A stretch of 64,000 nt of DNA from Mycocentrospora acerina (GCA_022701365.1 JAKUHH010000143.1:62001-126000); one strand, 5' to 3'; counted from the first letter of the stretch, positions 47,873-58,226 are shown. Notes: a model not told the origin generated them from the letters alone. Translations and numbers: made by a program.

Positions 47873-49536
47873 TACGAAGATGAACAAACGATTTGGGATA
47901 ACAAGAGGAAAAAAATAAAAATAAACGGTCCTCGGTAACAATCACATTTTATATTGTATGCATGACATGGCCAAGACTATCCCGGTAGCTGTTCGCCCGA
48001 ACCGCCAGGCACGCAACCCTGGGGCATCACAACGCGGGGCTCCACACTGCTCACCGCAGGCAAGATCATCGCCTTTTCTCCAGGTTTTCCAGCCAAGCGC
48101 TCCCCCGGCCGTGTTGCCGCTTTGCGACTGCGTCCGGAGAAATCAAGTGATTGACTTGTTTACCGAAGAGGAGAAGCATACGGAAAATCTCACCCAACGC
48201 GCAAGTGCTACTGCAATCAGAAGGCCACCCGGGTCACACAGTGCCATGCCCTGGTGAGCGTGATATGCTGCCAAGATTTGGCAAGATTGGAGATCTGAAA
48301 GGATGAAAGGAAGCGGTTGAGGTTGAGGAGAAGGCTGGGGAGGGGGGGGGGAAGTAAGTGCTGTTGGAATGGATGGATGAACGTGCGCCATCATTTCGGA
48401 CCAATGTCGACAAACGATCGTGGACATTGCACTCTGATATTAGGCCGACTCGGTTCTCAGCTTTGTTTGTGGCGTGGGTCATTTGTGGTCCCAGCGATAA
48501 ATGTCCCTCCCGCTCGTTCCGTGGTGGTTGAGCAAAGGGAGGGTAGGTGCCAACAATGCTGCGTATTGACAAACAGCGAGAGGCTTGCCAAGATGCACTA
48601 TATTTAAGATGATGAGCCTTATTTGAGAAATTCCCCAGAGCGCATCAAGACATTAGGCCTCCATTAATGATAAAAAGTTCCGATTACGAGGCCTGTTCCG
48701 CTGCCAAGCGTCATCTCATCCCTCACCGCTCATGCGGCCATTCTTTGCTTGAAGCTGTTAAACGATAGAGTACGAAGTACGGATGAAGTATACGAGATGA
48801 ATTGGTTGATTGGATAAAACCTGAGAGGAGGCGTAAGGCCGATCTATATGCCCCATAGTGGCCAGAAGTAGCTGGGAGAATTGGGTCCTGGAGCTAATCT
48901 TCGACAGAAGCTTCGTCTCTCCTCAATCTTCCGCTCTGACGATTATACCATACCTAGTCAGAGTCCACGTCGTTGCCATTTTCCTAGTGCGTGGCTCCTC
49001 TTCCTTGCATTGGCGCCATGCGCTTTTCAATAACAGAACATGATCCAATGCTCTACTTTCACCTCCACGAGTACTTTGTTCACTTTCTTGACGTGAACAG
49101 ATGTCGATTAATAAATCATCTACTCATTCGTGATGGCTGGTTCACTAATCCAAAGTCGTACTGCTTGTTGGAGATGCAACAATTGCGCAATGAAGATTTA
49201 GATAGTTGTTTTCCCTAGCAGTACATTTCCAAATCAAAACATTTCCGAACCTTTTGGCAACTTCATATTTCTTCTCTGTCTATCGATACACACCCCTCAC
49301 CCGAGATGCTGGCTGTGAACCTGACTTCATCTTTACCGTCGTACATCAACGTCAAAAAGTTCTAGATTATGCAATCAGGGTCCAGCTTTGTTTGTTTTGT
49401 CTCGTATCAACAACCGCTTCAAGACAAACGTACCAAGTTTGGGGAATCATGTCTCATCACACGGCATTTATCATGTAGATGCCTCACCACTTCCCAACAG
49501 TCGTTCACACCATTTACTTCTTGCCTTGACACTGCG
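47873..49536. other. divergent intergenic region, GH43 / BTB gene
   Basis: About 1.66 kb between divergent starts. A short G run lies at 48340-48350. Overlapping ORFs at 48234-48607 on both strands match nothing. No RNA gene was seen. Confidence 0.5.
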
Positions 49537-50481
49537 ATGGCTTTAGCAAGTAGCCCGTCCACCATGGATGACGATGAGCACCACGCCATCACAACACACC
49601 CCAATACTCACACTTGCTATCTCAGCTCACTCTCCGCGCCTCCAATGTATTCCCGTCCCGAATCTCGTGTGCCAAACACCCACTGAAAACTCCATAGTGT
49701 GTGCTATGACAGCATGGTCCAGATCGTCGTTGGCAAAGATGTAGAAAAGACATTCCACGTGCACAAGGGACTTCTGTCCCACTACTCTGAACACTTCGCC
49801 GACATATTCAACACCTCCCCTGGCATCGAAGCACATAGCGGCATCGCGCGGCTTGAGGAAGATGACCCTGAAACCTTCCAATTCTTCTACAACTTCATCT
49901 ACACTGGCCGCATCGCCGATTCCATCAACCCACACTTTGACATCCAGTACAGCGTCAGGAACCACCAGCACACCATGCCAATCAAACTCTACATAAGTGA
50001 CGACCGTCAGGACCACGCTCAAGAACCCGTCAAACACATCACTTCCACCACCACCACCACCACCACCACCACCACCACCACCACCATCCCCCTATCCTTC
50101 GAACAGCTCTTCAACCTGTCCATCTTCGCAGACACATACCTCATCCCCACCCTGCGCGACATTTCCCTCTCCCTCGTCTGCCACAAGCTCTGCACCGAGA
50201 AGCGCCTCCCAGCCAACCATCTGCAAGACCTGCAAGACCACCTCCCGCGGGACTCGAAGCTCCTGGAGCTACTCACCGTTGTGCTAGCGTTTTGCGTAGA
50301 CATTGATAGTATTTGTGCGTACCGGGAGTATATTCCGCGGGCGATGATGGCGAATATGTTTTACTTTCATCGGCACATGTATGCTAATGCGCATGGAGGG
50401 GATGCTCCGGGTGGGGATCAGGAGGTGAATGCGTGCCATTGGCATGAGGGTGGGGGGTGTGAGGTCAAGGGTAGTGGATGA
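49537..50481 (+). CDS. BTB/POZ domain protein
   Basis: 297 aa. Exons 49537-49646 and 49698-50481, intron 51 bp. The BTB fold starts at MVQIVVGKDVEKTFHVHKGL, then LLSHYSEHFADIF, IARLEEDDPETFQFFYNFIYTGRI. It resumes after an insert with LSFEQLFNLSIFADTYLIPTL. The insert (about residues 129-175) contains an uninterrupted threonine run encoded by (ACC)n, an expandable repeat. The C-terminus is rich in His and Gly (HRHMYANAHGGD, CHWHEGGG), with possible metal affinity. BTB proteins act as dimers or Cullin-3 adaptors; no partner can be named. The start in exon 1 is the ATG giving MALASSPSTMDDDEHH; exon 1 itself is less certain than exon 2. Confidence 0.85.
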
Positions 50482-51319
50482 GAGTTGGGGGGTAAGGTTG
50501 TAGAGGGAGACTGATGTGTAGGAATGTAGATGGGTGCATGGAGACTAGGGAGGTGGTTGTGAAGGTGACTTGTTCACATTGGAGGGAGGGTGCGCCCCGC
50601 TATGGACTTGAATACCTACGGCTATCCGTGTGGGTTGGAGTTTGAGAATCTGTTCAAGACGTGGTCATCGACGGGAGAACGTCCTACATATTCGAAAAGG
50701 TTGTAGATGGCTGTCATGTACGAAATCTACAGTGACCTGACCTGGCAAGACTGATTGCTCTCGCGCGACGTGAGCCGACGATCCGACAGAGGGTCGGTGT
50801 TTGTTCGCGCCTCTAGCCGACGTCCCCCGCTGCCCCACTATCCGTCGGAGCCTCATCTCGACTCCAAAGGGTCAGTCGACGATACGTCACTGCCGCTGGA
50901 ATCGCAGCCAGAACTGTGTTGCCGTGCACGTGCTGTCACGATTGCACGCACACACGTGCAACTCTCATCCACGTGAGCATGCAAAAGGAAAAGGGCCGCG
51001 GCGTGTGACGGAGAGGGTCTGATTTTCCTCGACAATCCTTGGCTATAGAATGTGTCTAACAACTGCCGTGGTGGGGTACGCCTCAGGATTCGGAGTTTGT
51101 GTGTACGATTAAATGACGGGCCCGAGTACAAAAATCCGCGCGGGGCCGGACTTTTTGTCGGTTATTTTGTCTTCATCTTTGGGTTTATATAGCCTGGTTT
51201 GTCCTGCTTGTTGTTGAAAGTCAAGAGCGTCTTGCAGGTACCAGTACAACTACAACCATGTAAGTGGTCTATGCTCCAGCACTCGTCACAGCACTAATTA
51301 CGTCACAGATCACATCACA
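50482..51319. promoter_or_regulatory. promoter and 5' leader of the MetE-like gene
   Basis: About 840 bp. Three CACGTG palindromes sit at 50927-50932, 50953-50958 and 50970-50975. A likely 5'UTR intron runs 51260-51308 (GTAAGT..CACAG). If it is retained, the leader contains an ATG immediately followed by TAA (51258-51263). Confidence 0.55.
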
Positions 51320-52456
51320 ATGCCCCTCCCATACGGTGTCTACAGAGCCGACCATGTCGGCTCTTTCTTGCGCCCCAAAGCCGTGCTTGACGCCCGCACC
51401 TCAGCCGCCAATGGCACCATCAGCGCCGCCGAACTGCGAAACATTGAGGACGCTGCCATTGCTGAAGTTGCAAAGAAGCAACTTGACAATGGTATCCGCT
51501 CCATAACCGACGGCGAATTCCGCCGGGCATACTTCCACCTCGACTTCCTCAAGCATGTCGCTGGCATCGAGGAAAAGGGCCAGGTCGGAAACATCCGCCA
51601 CAAGGACGGCTTCTCTCCACCAACACTGGTCGTCAAGGGCAAGCTGGGCCACCCCGAGGCCATCCAAGTTGACGACTTTGAGTTCCTGCGCGAGCAAATC
51701 AGGAAGAGCGGCAGTGCCGCGACAACAAAGGTTTGCATCCCCAGCCCTACCATGGTGCACTTCCGCGGCGGGCGAGCCAGCATCGACATCTCAGCCTACC
51801 CGGATCTGGACGTCTTCTTCGAGGACCTCGCGCGCGTGTACCAGGAGGAGCTTCACTCGCTCTACGTAGCTGGATGCCGCTTTGTGCAGCTCGACGACAC
51901 AAACCTCGCATACCTGTGCGATCCTGACATGCGCAAAGCAGCCGAGCAGGAGCGCAACGAGGATCTCTCCACGCTGCCGAGGAAGTACGCTGAGCTGATC
52001 AACAAGGCAATCGAGAAGCGTCCTGCGGACATGAAGATTGGAATCCATCTCTGCCGCGGTAACTACCGCTCCAAATGGTTTGCATCTGGCGGATATGAGC
52101 CAGTCGCCGAGGTCTTGTTCAAGGAGCTCAACGTTGATGCGTATTTCCTCGAGTACGACGATGCGCGATCAGGCGACTTCTCGCCGCTACGCCATCTGCC
52201 AGAGCACAAGGTCGTTGTGCTAGGGGTGATGAGCTCGAAGAAGAACAGCTTGGATGACAAGGAGGAAATTGTCAAGAGGCTACACGAGGCGGCGAGTATT
52301 GCGCCAAAGGGGCTGGACCAGCTTTGCTTGAGCCACCAGTGTGGATTCTCGAGTACGAGTGAGGGGAATGAGCTGAGTGAGGAGGAGCAGTGGGCAAAGG
52401 TCAGGCTCGAGGTGGAGATTGCGAAGAGTGTGTGGGGCGAGGATCTGAGCGTCTAA
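51320..52456 (+). CDS. MetE-like (cobalamin-independent methionine synthase C-domain) protein
   Basis: Single-exon 378-aa protein resembling the C-terminal catalytic barrel of cobalamin-independent methionine synthase, about half the length of the full enzyme and like the bacterial YxjG/YxjH group. The N-terminal YRADHVGSFLRP and SITDGEFRRAYFHLDFL are family motifs. All four zinc ligands of MetE are at matching places: His243 and Cys245 in GIHLCRGN, Glu278 in YFLEYDDARSG and Cys341 in LSHQCGFSS. It therefore should bind zinc and activate a thiol for methyl transfer. Lacking the N-terminal barrel, it probably uses a methyl donor other than the polyglutamyl folate of full-length MetE (inference). 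No signal peptide, so cytosolic. CACGTG sites upstream fit sulphur or methionine control. Confidence 0.93.
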   Translation: MPLPYGVYRADHVGSFLRPKAVLDARTSAANGTISAAELRNIEDAAIAEVAKKQLDNGIRSITDGEFRRAYFHLDFLKHVAGIEEKGQVGNIRHKDGFSPPTLVVKGKLGHPEAIQVDDFEFLREQIRKSGSAATTKVCIPSPTMVHFRGGRASIDISAYPDLDVFFEDLARVYQEELHSLYVAGCRFVQLDDTNLAYLCDPDMRKAAEQERNEDLSTLPRKYAELINKAIEKRPADMKIGIHLCRGNYRSKWFASGGYEPVAEVLFKELNVDAYFLEYDDARSGDFSPLRHLPEHKVVVLGVMSSKKNSLDDKEEIVKRLHEAASIAPKGLDQLCLSHQCGFSSTSEGNELSEEEQWAKVRLEVEIAKSVWGEDLSV

Positions 52457-52996
52457 GGTGGAGGGAGATGGTGTTTGTGGGTGAGGGTTGGCGGGCACAT
52501 GATGTGCAAGTTGTTGTTGTTATTGTTGTTGTTGCTGCTGTCGTTGTTGGGCATGCACGTGCAAACTAGGAGGTAGCCGCTGGGAAGTCGTATGTTTGCC
52601 ACCACACGATAAGTGATGAGACAGTCAATCGCTCCAGATGCAGCCATGCACCGCCACAAGAGTGCCACCGTGGCTGAGCACTCCCTCTTGGTGTGGTGTA
52701 TGTGTGATGGTGGGCTGCAGTTGGGCCAGGATTGGTTGGTTTGTGACGTAGCATTACGCGCCCAACAGGCACGAGCAGGTTGGCCTTGCCGCTCGCCGTG
52801 TATACAATACAGCAGCGAGCGCTCGATTCTGCACTTGGTGTTTCAAACCCACGACCCCCTCGTGCGCAGTTTTTCCTCCCTCTAGGGTCTCGTCGACACC
52901 TCCTGCGCTCACCGCCCCCATCCATCAAACTACCACTGCCAACACTCCTACCACCACCACTACTCAACACCCAGCGCGCGCCCGCCTCTTGTCACC
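52457..52996. other. intergenic region
   Basis: 540 bp: a (GTT)n-like tract at 52511-52550, a CACGTG at 52556-52561, and a CT/CCA-rich leader before the spartin-like start at 52997. No gene is supported. Confidence 0.5.
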
Positions 52997-54619
52997 ATGA
53001 GCGGCCACGGCGACCCCCGTCTCCTCTACACCATTGGCGGCATCCATGCCTACCACATCCAGCAGGGCGAGGAGTCGTGCCTCACGCCCTCAGGCCCGCA
53101 GACGCTTTCGCTACTGATGGTGCCCACCAACTCACCCTTTGCCGACCTCAGCAACACGCGCCCCCAGAACGAGATGCCCGAGGAAGACTTCTACCTGCAC
53201 CTCAACCTGCCCCCAGAACTCGACCTCCCGCTGCCCGCGACAACGCAGATCTACCACCAGCCGCCGCACAGCTACCTCATCCCACGCTGGGACCTGGGCC
53301 CAGAGAGCGGTGCCTTTACGCGCATTGAGTTCCCCGCGCTCGGAAAGGGCGCCGGGGCCGTCACCCAAGAGGACATTGACACATTCGAGACCATCTTGGC
53401 GCAATGCACCTCGTTCATGGAGCGCGCGCAGGTGCCACAGTCCACCAAAGGCGAGAAGGGCGCAAACGGCGCCATCAAGCCATACAACCCGCAAGACTAC
53501 CAGCCTGGGCAGGCCTACGCTGGGTCGTCAGCCCAGCACGGAGAGGTTGTGCTGATTGACGAGGAGAATGGCAGCGTGGTAGGCGAGCTGGCTGGAGGCG
53601 CCCGCATCCACGAGGACCCCAGCCTCAAGCCTGGATCCAAGAGTAAGCCGGCCCCCACACTCTGCCCAACATGGTGTCTCACTAACGCAGGTAAAGACCC
53701 CGTCGAGATCACCGTCTCGGCAGACGGCAAGCGCATCGACGTCAGGCCATGCGACGACGACTACCTCGCCATGTCCCGCATGCCCGCCTACAAAGACTCG
53801 GCTCTGGTACAAAACTCGGCAGCTGCCTCGCGCCTGATTGTCACTGGCTCCAGCTACCTCAGCAACATGATGGTATCGGGTGCCGAGACGTTTATGCAAA
53901 AGACCAGGCCCAACGACAAGCCCATGGTTTTCCAGCCTACGACCCACGACCGCGTGCGCAAGATCAACACCTTGACAACTGGCGTGGCTGGATACTCGGC
54001 CAAGACGGTTGGCCAAATCTCAAAGTACACGCAAAACGTGGTCGCTGGCATGGCGGGTCATAAGAAGACGCACCACAAGAGCATGAACCCTGACGGCACG
54101 CCAAACGCAAACTACAAGCCCGGTCTGCTGAACAAGTCGCTGATAGCCTTTTCGACCATTGCAGACGGCGTCGCCTACTCGGGAAAGACACTCCTGACGT
54201 CTGGCGGTGCAGCAGCCAGTGCAGCCGTGGGGCACAAGTACGGTGCTGAAGCTGGCGCCATCACAGGCAACCTGGCTGGCGGCGTCAAGAACGTGGGTCT
54301 CGTCTACATTGATGTTACAGGTGTGAGCCGACGCGCCATTCTTAAATCCGTCGCAAAGGGCATGATTGTCGGCAAAGTCAAAGACAAGAACGGCAACGAA
54401 CAGACGGTCATGGTGGGTGGTGGCGACGGCGGCACCATTTCACCTAGCGACTTGAACCCACAGCTTGGTGTACAGAACAACAACCTCCCGCCCAATGTCT
54501 CGAGTAATGGTCCAGCTGGTCAGGTGGGATTCGGTGGGCCGCCGCCTACCTACCGCACCGGAGTCGGTGAGTCGCTCGAAGGTCAGCCGGCGTACTACCC
54601 TGCCGATAACAAGCGGTGA
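52997..54619 (+). CDS. spartin-like senescence-domain protein
   Basis: Up to 540 aa, or 524 aa if the 48-bp intron 53643-53690 is removed (GTAAGC donor, CTAAC branch site, GCAG acceptor). The N-terminal part (GDPRLLYTIGGIHAYHIQQGEE, LSLLMVP, FYLHLNLPPELDLPLPATTQ) matches the plant-related beta domain in fungal spartin homologues. The C-terminal senescence domain (about 230-460) has the amphipathic, Ala/Gly-rich segments SRLIVTGSSYLSNMMVSGAE, YSAKTVGQISKYTQNVVAGM, LIAFSTIADGVAYSGKTLL and AASAAVGHKYGAEAGAITGN. Such proteins bind lipid droplets or endosomal membranes in animals and plants; the fungal function is untested. The tail is Pro/Gly-rich. Confidence 0.9.
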   Translation: MSGHGDPRLLYTIGGIHAYHIQQGEESCLTPSGPQTLSLLMVPTNSPFADLSNTRPQNEMPEEDFYLHLNLPPELDLPLPATTQIYHQPPHSYLIPRWDLGPESGAFTRIEFPALGKGAGAVTQEDIDTFETILAQCTSFMERAQVPQSTKGEKGANGAIKPYNPQDYQPGQAYAGSSAQHGEVVLIDEENGSVVGELAGGARIHEDPSLKPGSKSKPAPTLCPTWCLTNAGKDPVEITVSADGKRIDVRPCDDDYLAMSRMPAYKDSALVQNSAAASRLIVTGSSYLSNMMVSGAETFMQKTRPNDKPMVFQPTTHDRVRKINTLTTGVAGYSAKTVGQISKYTQNVVAGMAGHKKTHHKSMNPDGTPNANYKPGLLNKSLIAFSTIADGVAYSGKTLLTSGGAAASAAVGHKYGAEAGAITGNLAGGVKNVGLVYIDVTGVSRRAILKSVAKGMIVGKVKDKNGNEQTVMVGGGDGGTISPSDLNPQLGVQNNNLPPNVSSNGPAGQVGFGGPPPTYRTGVGESLEGQPAYYPADNKR

Positions 54620-56008
54620 GGAGAGAAGAAACGACACGGTACTTTTTTTTTGAAAGTACTTTTCACGAGGTATGAAGTTATGATGGATTGCTTGCATAGG
54701 CGGTGGGAAGAGTGTGTGAGCGTTTGTAGACTGGGTAGACTTTGACTATACCTAGAATTTGCTCCCTTTTTTTAAGCGGTATACGACGACTCCATCCAAC
54801 GGAAAATGGTTCTGTCCAATACAGCGTTTCTTCTGTTTATTGTCTTGTGACGATGTTTAGTTTGGTCAATAGCTCTCTAATTCCTTGCTCCCTCTTTTGT
54901 GTCGAATTTTAGTCTTTATTGCTGCTACACCGTATACATGGACACACATATATTGAAACTTGCACACAAACTTGTATACATACTTACATACATATACATA
55001 CGTACATACACATACGAGCAACACGTACCAACTCTTCCTCTCGAACCAACCTACCAATACCACCCAATGCCCCGTCTCATCCTTGCCATTGCAAGCACCC
55101 TCCGCACCTGCCCTTCTCGGCGTATCCCTACACTTCCTACACTCCCCACCCCCTCATCGCCCTTCTATGCAAACAGAAGAATCGATGTAAAGAGCAGCCA
55201 TATCACGGGGTGTGATGGGCAGAGCAGTAGCAGCAGTAGTAGTAGTATTAATAGTGGCAGCGGCGGTGTTGGTAGCAGTGATACAGCAACAATGGAAAAA
55301 AGTGAGTGTTGGGACGCGTACTACTCTTTAGATGAAGCAGAGGCTAACGGGATGCAGATGTCTATTCATGTACGAATAAACCCGAGGGAACGAGGATGCA
55401 GGGGGGAGTGGGAGGGAGGGAGGAAGAGGAAGAAAAGAAGAGAGAAGAACAAGAAGAATTGGGTGTGGAGGGGTATCTGGTATTTTTGAGGGTGAATGGG
55501 TTTTCCTGAGGGATTAATTTTTTCTATCTGGTGCTGGTGGTACGATGATGATGGTGATGGTGATGATGATCTACAAATGATTACAGCCCTCGTATGAGTG
55601 TGTATGTGTGTCTGCTAGGAATAGAAATGATGATTTCGGCGTTCCTGCATTTTTCGTGGCAGATAGATGGGACAGAAGGTAGGTAGCGCTGTTTCACGTA
55701 TGATTTTTCTTTTTTCTCTTCCCACTATAAGGTTTGGCATTCAATATAAGTCACTATGCAGTAAATAAAATAGAGTGGAGTCTTTGCGCCGTCTAGGAAT
55801 ACCTACCTAGCCCCAAGATAGACGGCGCTTACCCCCACACCTGACACCTGTTTTCGCATTGCACCACTACAAGGTTTGACATTGATTTACTCTGCGCAAA
55901 GTAAGAAAATCATATCGGTATATTGAACAGAGTGGAGCACCTATTCGGCCGTCTCGAAATAGACATGTATTGTTATACAGGGCCCCCATCACCTTCTTTT
56001 TTCTCCTA
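54620..56008. other. intergenic region before the transposon
   Basis: About 1.4 kb. A 196-codon ORF at 54899-55489 translates to TATACA-like repeats, poly-Ser and Arg/Lys stretches and is probably not a gene. An imperfect direct duplication lies at 55719-55972. No other structure is supported. Confidence 0.5.
55719..55972. repeat. imperfect direct duplication of about 90-110 bp
   Basis: Two related segments share, in order, CCACTA.AAGGTTTG.CATT, then a variable AT-rich part, then AGAGTGGAG followed by CGCCGTCT or GGCCGTCT and GGAATA or GAAATA. Copy 1 is about 55723-55808 and copy 2 about 55862-55968. The spacer includes TAGACGGCGC, an inverted match to GCGCCGTCTA of copy 1. Confidence 0.65.
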
Positions 56009-57366
56009 CCGTAAAAGCTGAGTTGTTTCGGTTTTTGCTAGTAGGGGTGGCGGGAGTGCTAAGTAGACGCTCCAATGAATACCCCTAAGTTGCACTTAGG
56101 CTAACATTAGGATCTACTAAAAATTTTGTTAGCACAGCCCCCTAAAATCTTCCCTAGCTTATATGTTTAAAGACTGTAAACTTGTAACAATCTATTTAAC
56201 TAAGCAACTGCATAAAATAAGACTCTTACCTAAAGTAAAACATAAGCAAGTGCCTCTTAGCAATATTACTGCTAGTAACCTTACTGCTAGCTGTTCTAAT
56301 AAACTACTCTAGGGTTATAGCTAGAGGACGCTCTAATTACTTGCTAATAAGAAGTCTACATATAAAGCACCTGCAGCGTTGTTAAGGACTTATGTTATTT
56401 TATTAAAAGCAAAGAAGATCTAGGTTATACTATACTTTATGCACTATTAAATAGAAGATGCTAAGTATTGCGCTAGTGCTTAGAAAAGGCCTTGCCTAAA
56501 GGGGCTTAAGTATAATAGCTAGTATAGACCTCTAACGCTTAAAAACACTGCTTAGTACTTCTTAATCCTGCAGTTAACTGCAGGAGATATATAGTACAAT
56601 TAAGTTGCAATAGTAGCAAGCAGCTAAAAGCGTTATGTTGCTGCATCACTTAAAAGCTGTAAGAGGTAGCCTAACTTTAAACTTAAATTGTTTTAGCAGT
56701 TTGTTGCTTAGAGGCAATTAGGGCGTAAGGTTTTACAGTACTAGTTTTATTAGAGAGGGAAGATTATATAGCACACACTCTATAGTAAGGAACTAGAGGA
56801 CAGTAGTAAGGTTAGTAATTGCAATTATTACATAAGGAAACAAGGGTAGACTTACCTTTGTTAGGTGCAATAATTTAAGTTTTTAGACAGCTAGTTTAAA
56901 GGCTTCCTTTAACAATAGGACATCTTGTAGCAACGCCTTACTTACGCAAGTTAGCACCTGCTACTACACTACCTTAAGCTTATAAATTGTTTCCTCTAGT
57001 TTATTTATTAGAATTCAATTGTCTAGACACTAAATATGTGCTATTAGTGCTTCTAGTTGTTAAATATACTAAACATAGACAAAGTCCTAATTCTATTTAA
57101 GTTCTTTAATAGGTGTACATACTATCTAAAAGGAGAATACACAGTCACTAGAAGTGTAACTAACTCTAGCTAGTTAAAGTGTTAAGCCACCTTAGTACTA
57201 TACATGTTTGCTAACAGCGTACTATGTCTAAAACTAAAGCTGATTTTTTATAGTGTTGCTAGTAGTTAATTAGATAAAAAAGAGCGTGAGAAATAGGACA
57301 AATAAGTAACAGTAGAAGTTAACCTAAGTGCATACAACAACAAGGCACTAGTACTTAAGTAGTTAG

Positions 57367-57561
57367 TGTAACGACTAAGCACGTGCACAGTCAACGTGGC
57401 TTACCTCGCTTATAGCATCTAGTCGGCAAAGTCTAGATCTAGCACTATATATATTATACTACACATAGAATACTTGCTTAAGTATTCTTGTGCTTACCTT
57501 TTGGTATAAGTGGGGTTATTGCGTAGTATCAATAGCAAGGGCAGGGCGCCTGACCATTACA
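57367..57561 (+). mobile_element. 195-bp TG..CA element, copy A (solo-LTR-like)
   Basis: Begins TGTAACGACTAAGCACGTGC and ends GGCGCCTGACCATTACA. Perfect 5-bp target duplication GTTAG (57362-57366 and 57562-57566). It has no coding capacity. TG..CA termini and 5-bp duplications are the hallmarks of an LTR; the ends share only a 5-bp inverted repeat (TGTAA/TTACA). Confidence 0.93.
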
Positions 57562-57608
57562 GTTAGATAATAAACTGTTTTAGGTATTAGAGGAGAGAGA
57601 GACCTTAC

Positions 57609-57990
57609 TTGTAATAGACTGCGCCTCCTTTTATAAGACTAAACTAGTAAAGGCTAAACTCTAGGCTAACAAGGTGTCTCTTGCTATAATCCCTAGAGGA
57701 TGTACTAGATTGCTCTAACTACTAGATGTTGCTATTAACAAACTATTTAAAGCATTGTTAAAGGAAAGGCTTAAGATGTTGCTAGATATTAAGACGTTAG
57801 AGGCAAACCTAACAGCACTAACAGCTATTTCTGCAAGGCAGATAGCAGTTACTAGGGCTGTTGCAGATGCCTGGGATAAACTTAATAAGCAGAACTACTA
57901 GCTTATTTAGGACTTATTTGTCTACACTAGCATTGCAGTTAACCCTTACAGCTCTAAAGATTATCTTATCTAGATTAAAGACTTTGTTAA
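57609..57990 (+). pseudogene. RIP-inactivated DDE_1 transposase fragment
   Basis: The frame starting at 57609 preserves the second catalytic Asp region (VIDCASF) and the proline/glutamine-rich pogo motif downstream (IIPRGCT..DVAINKLFK). It then continues into a helical C-terminal part (ALTAISARQIAVTRAVADAW). In-frame TAA and TAG codons replace CAA and TGG. The sequence resumes after the inserted 195-bp copy B (TVDNFAGVKIKEDKLNVFAY after 58232), showing the insertion interrupted a former gene. Confidence 0.8.
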
Positions 57991-58031
57991 CAAGGTAGAC
58001 TTAACTAGGTAGGAGTTATTAGAGGACACAG

Positions 58032-58226
58032 TGTAATGGTCAGGCGCCCTGCCCTTGCTATTGATACTACGCAATAACCCCACTTATACCAAAAGGTAAG
58101 CACAAGAATACTTAAGCAAGTATTCTATGTGTAGTATAATATATATAGTGCTAGATCTAGACTTTGCCGACTAGATGCTATAAGCGAGGTAAGCCACGTT
58201 GACTGTGCACGTGCTTAGTCGTTACA
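58032..58226 (-). mobile_element. 195-bp TG..CA element, copy B, inverted
   Basis: By eye it is base-for-base the reverse complement of copy A over 195 bp. It has its own perfect target duplication CACAG (58027-58031 and 58227-58231), so it is a separate insertion and not an arm of a larger palindrome. Confidence 0.93.

Noticed and set aside
54899..55489. 196-codon ORF on the plus strand
   Set aside because: Its translation is dominated by TATACA-type repeats, poly-Ser and Arg/Lys-rich stretches; no family resemblance or splice structure.
57367..58226. Reading the two 195-bp repeats as terminal inverted repeats of one 860-bp element
   Set aside because: Each copy has its own, different 5-bp target duplication, which shows two independent insertions.
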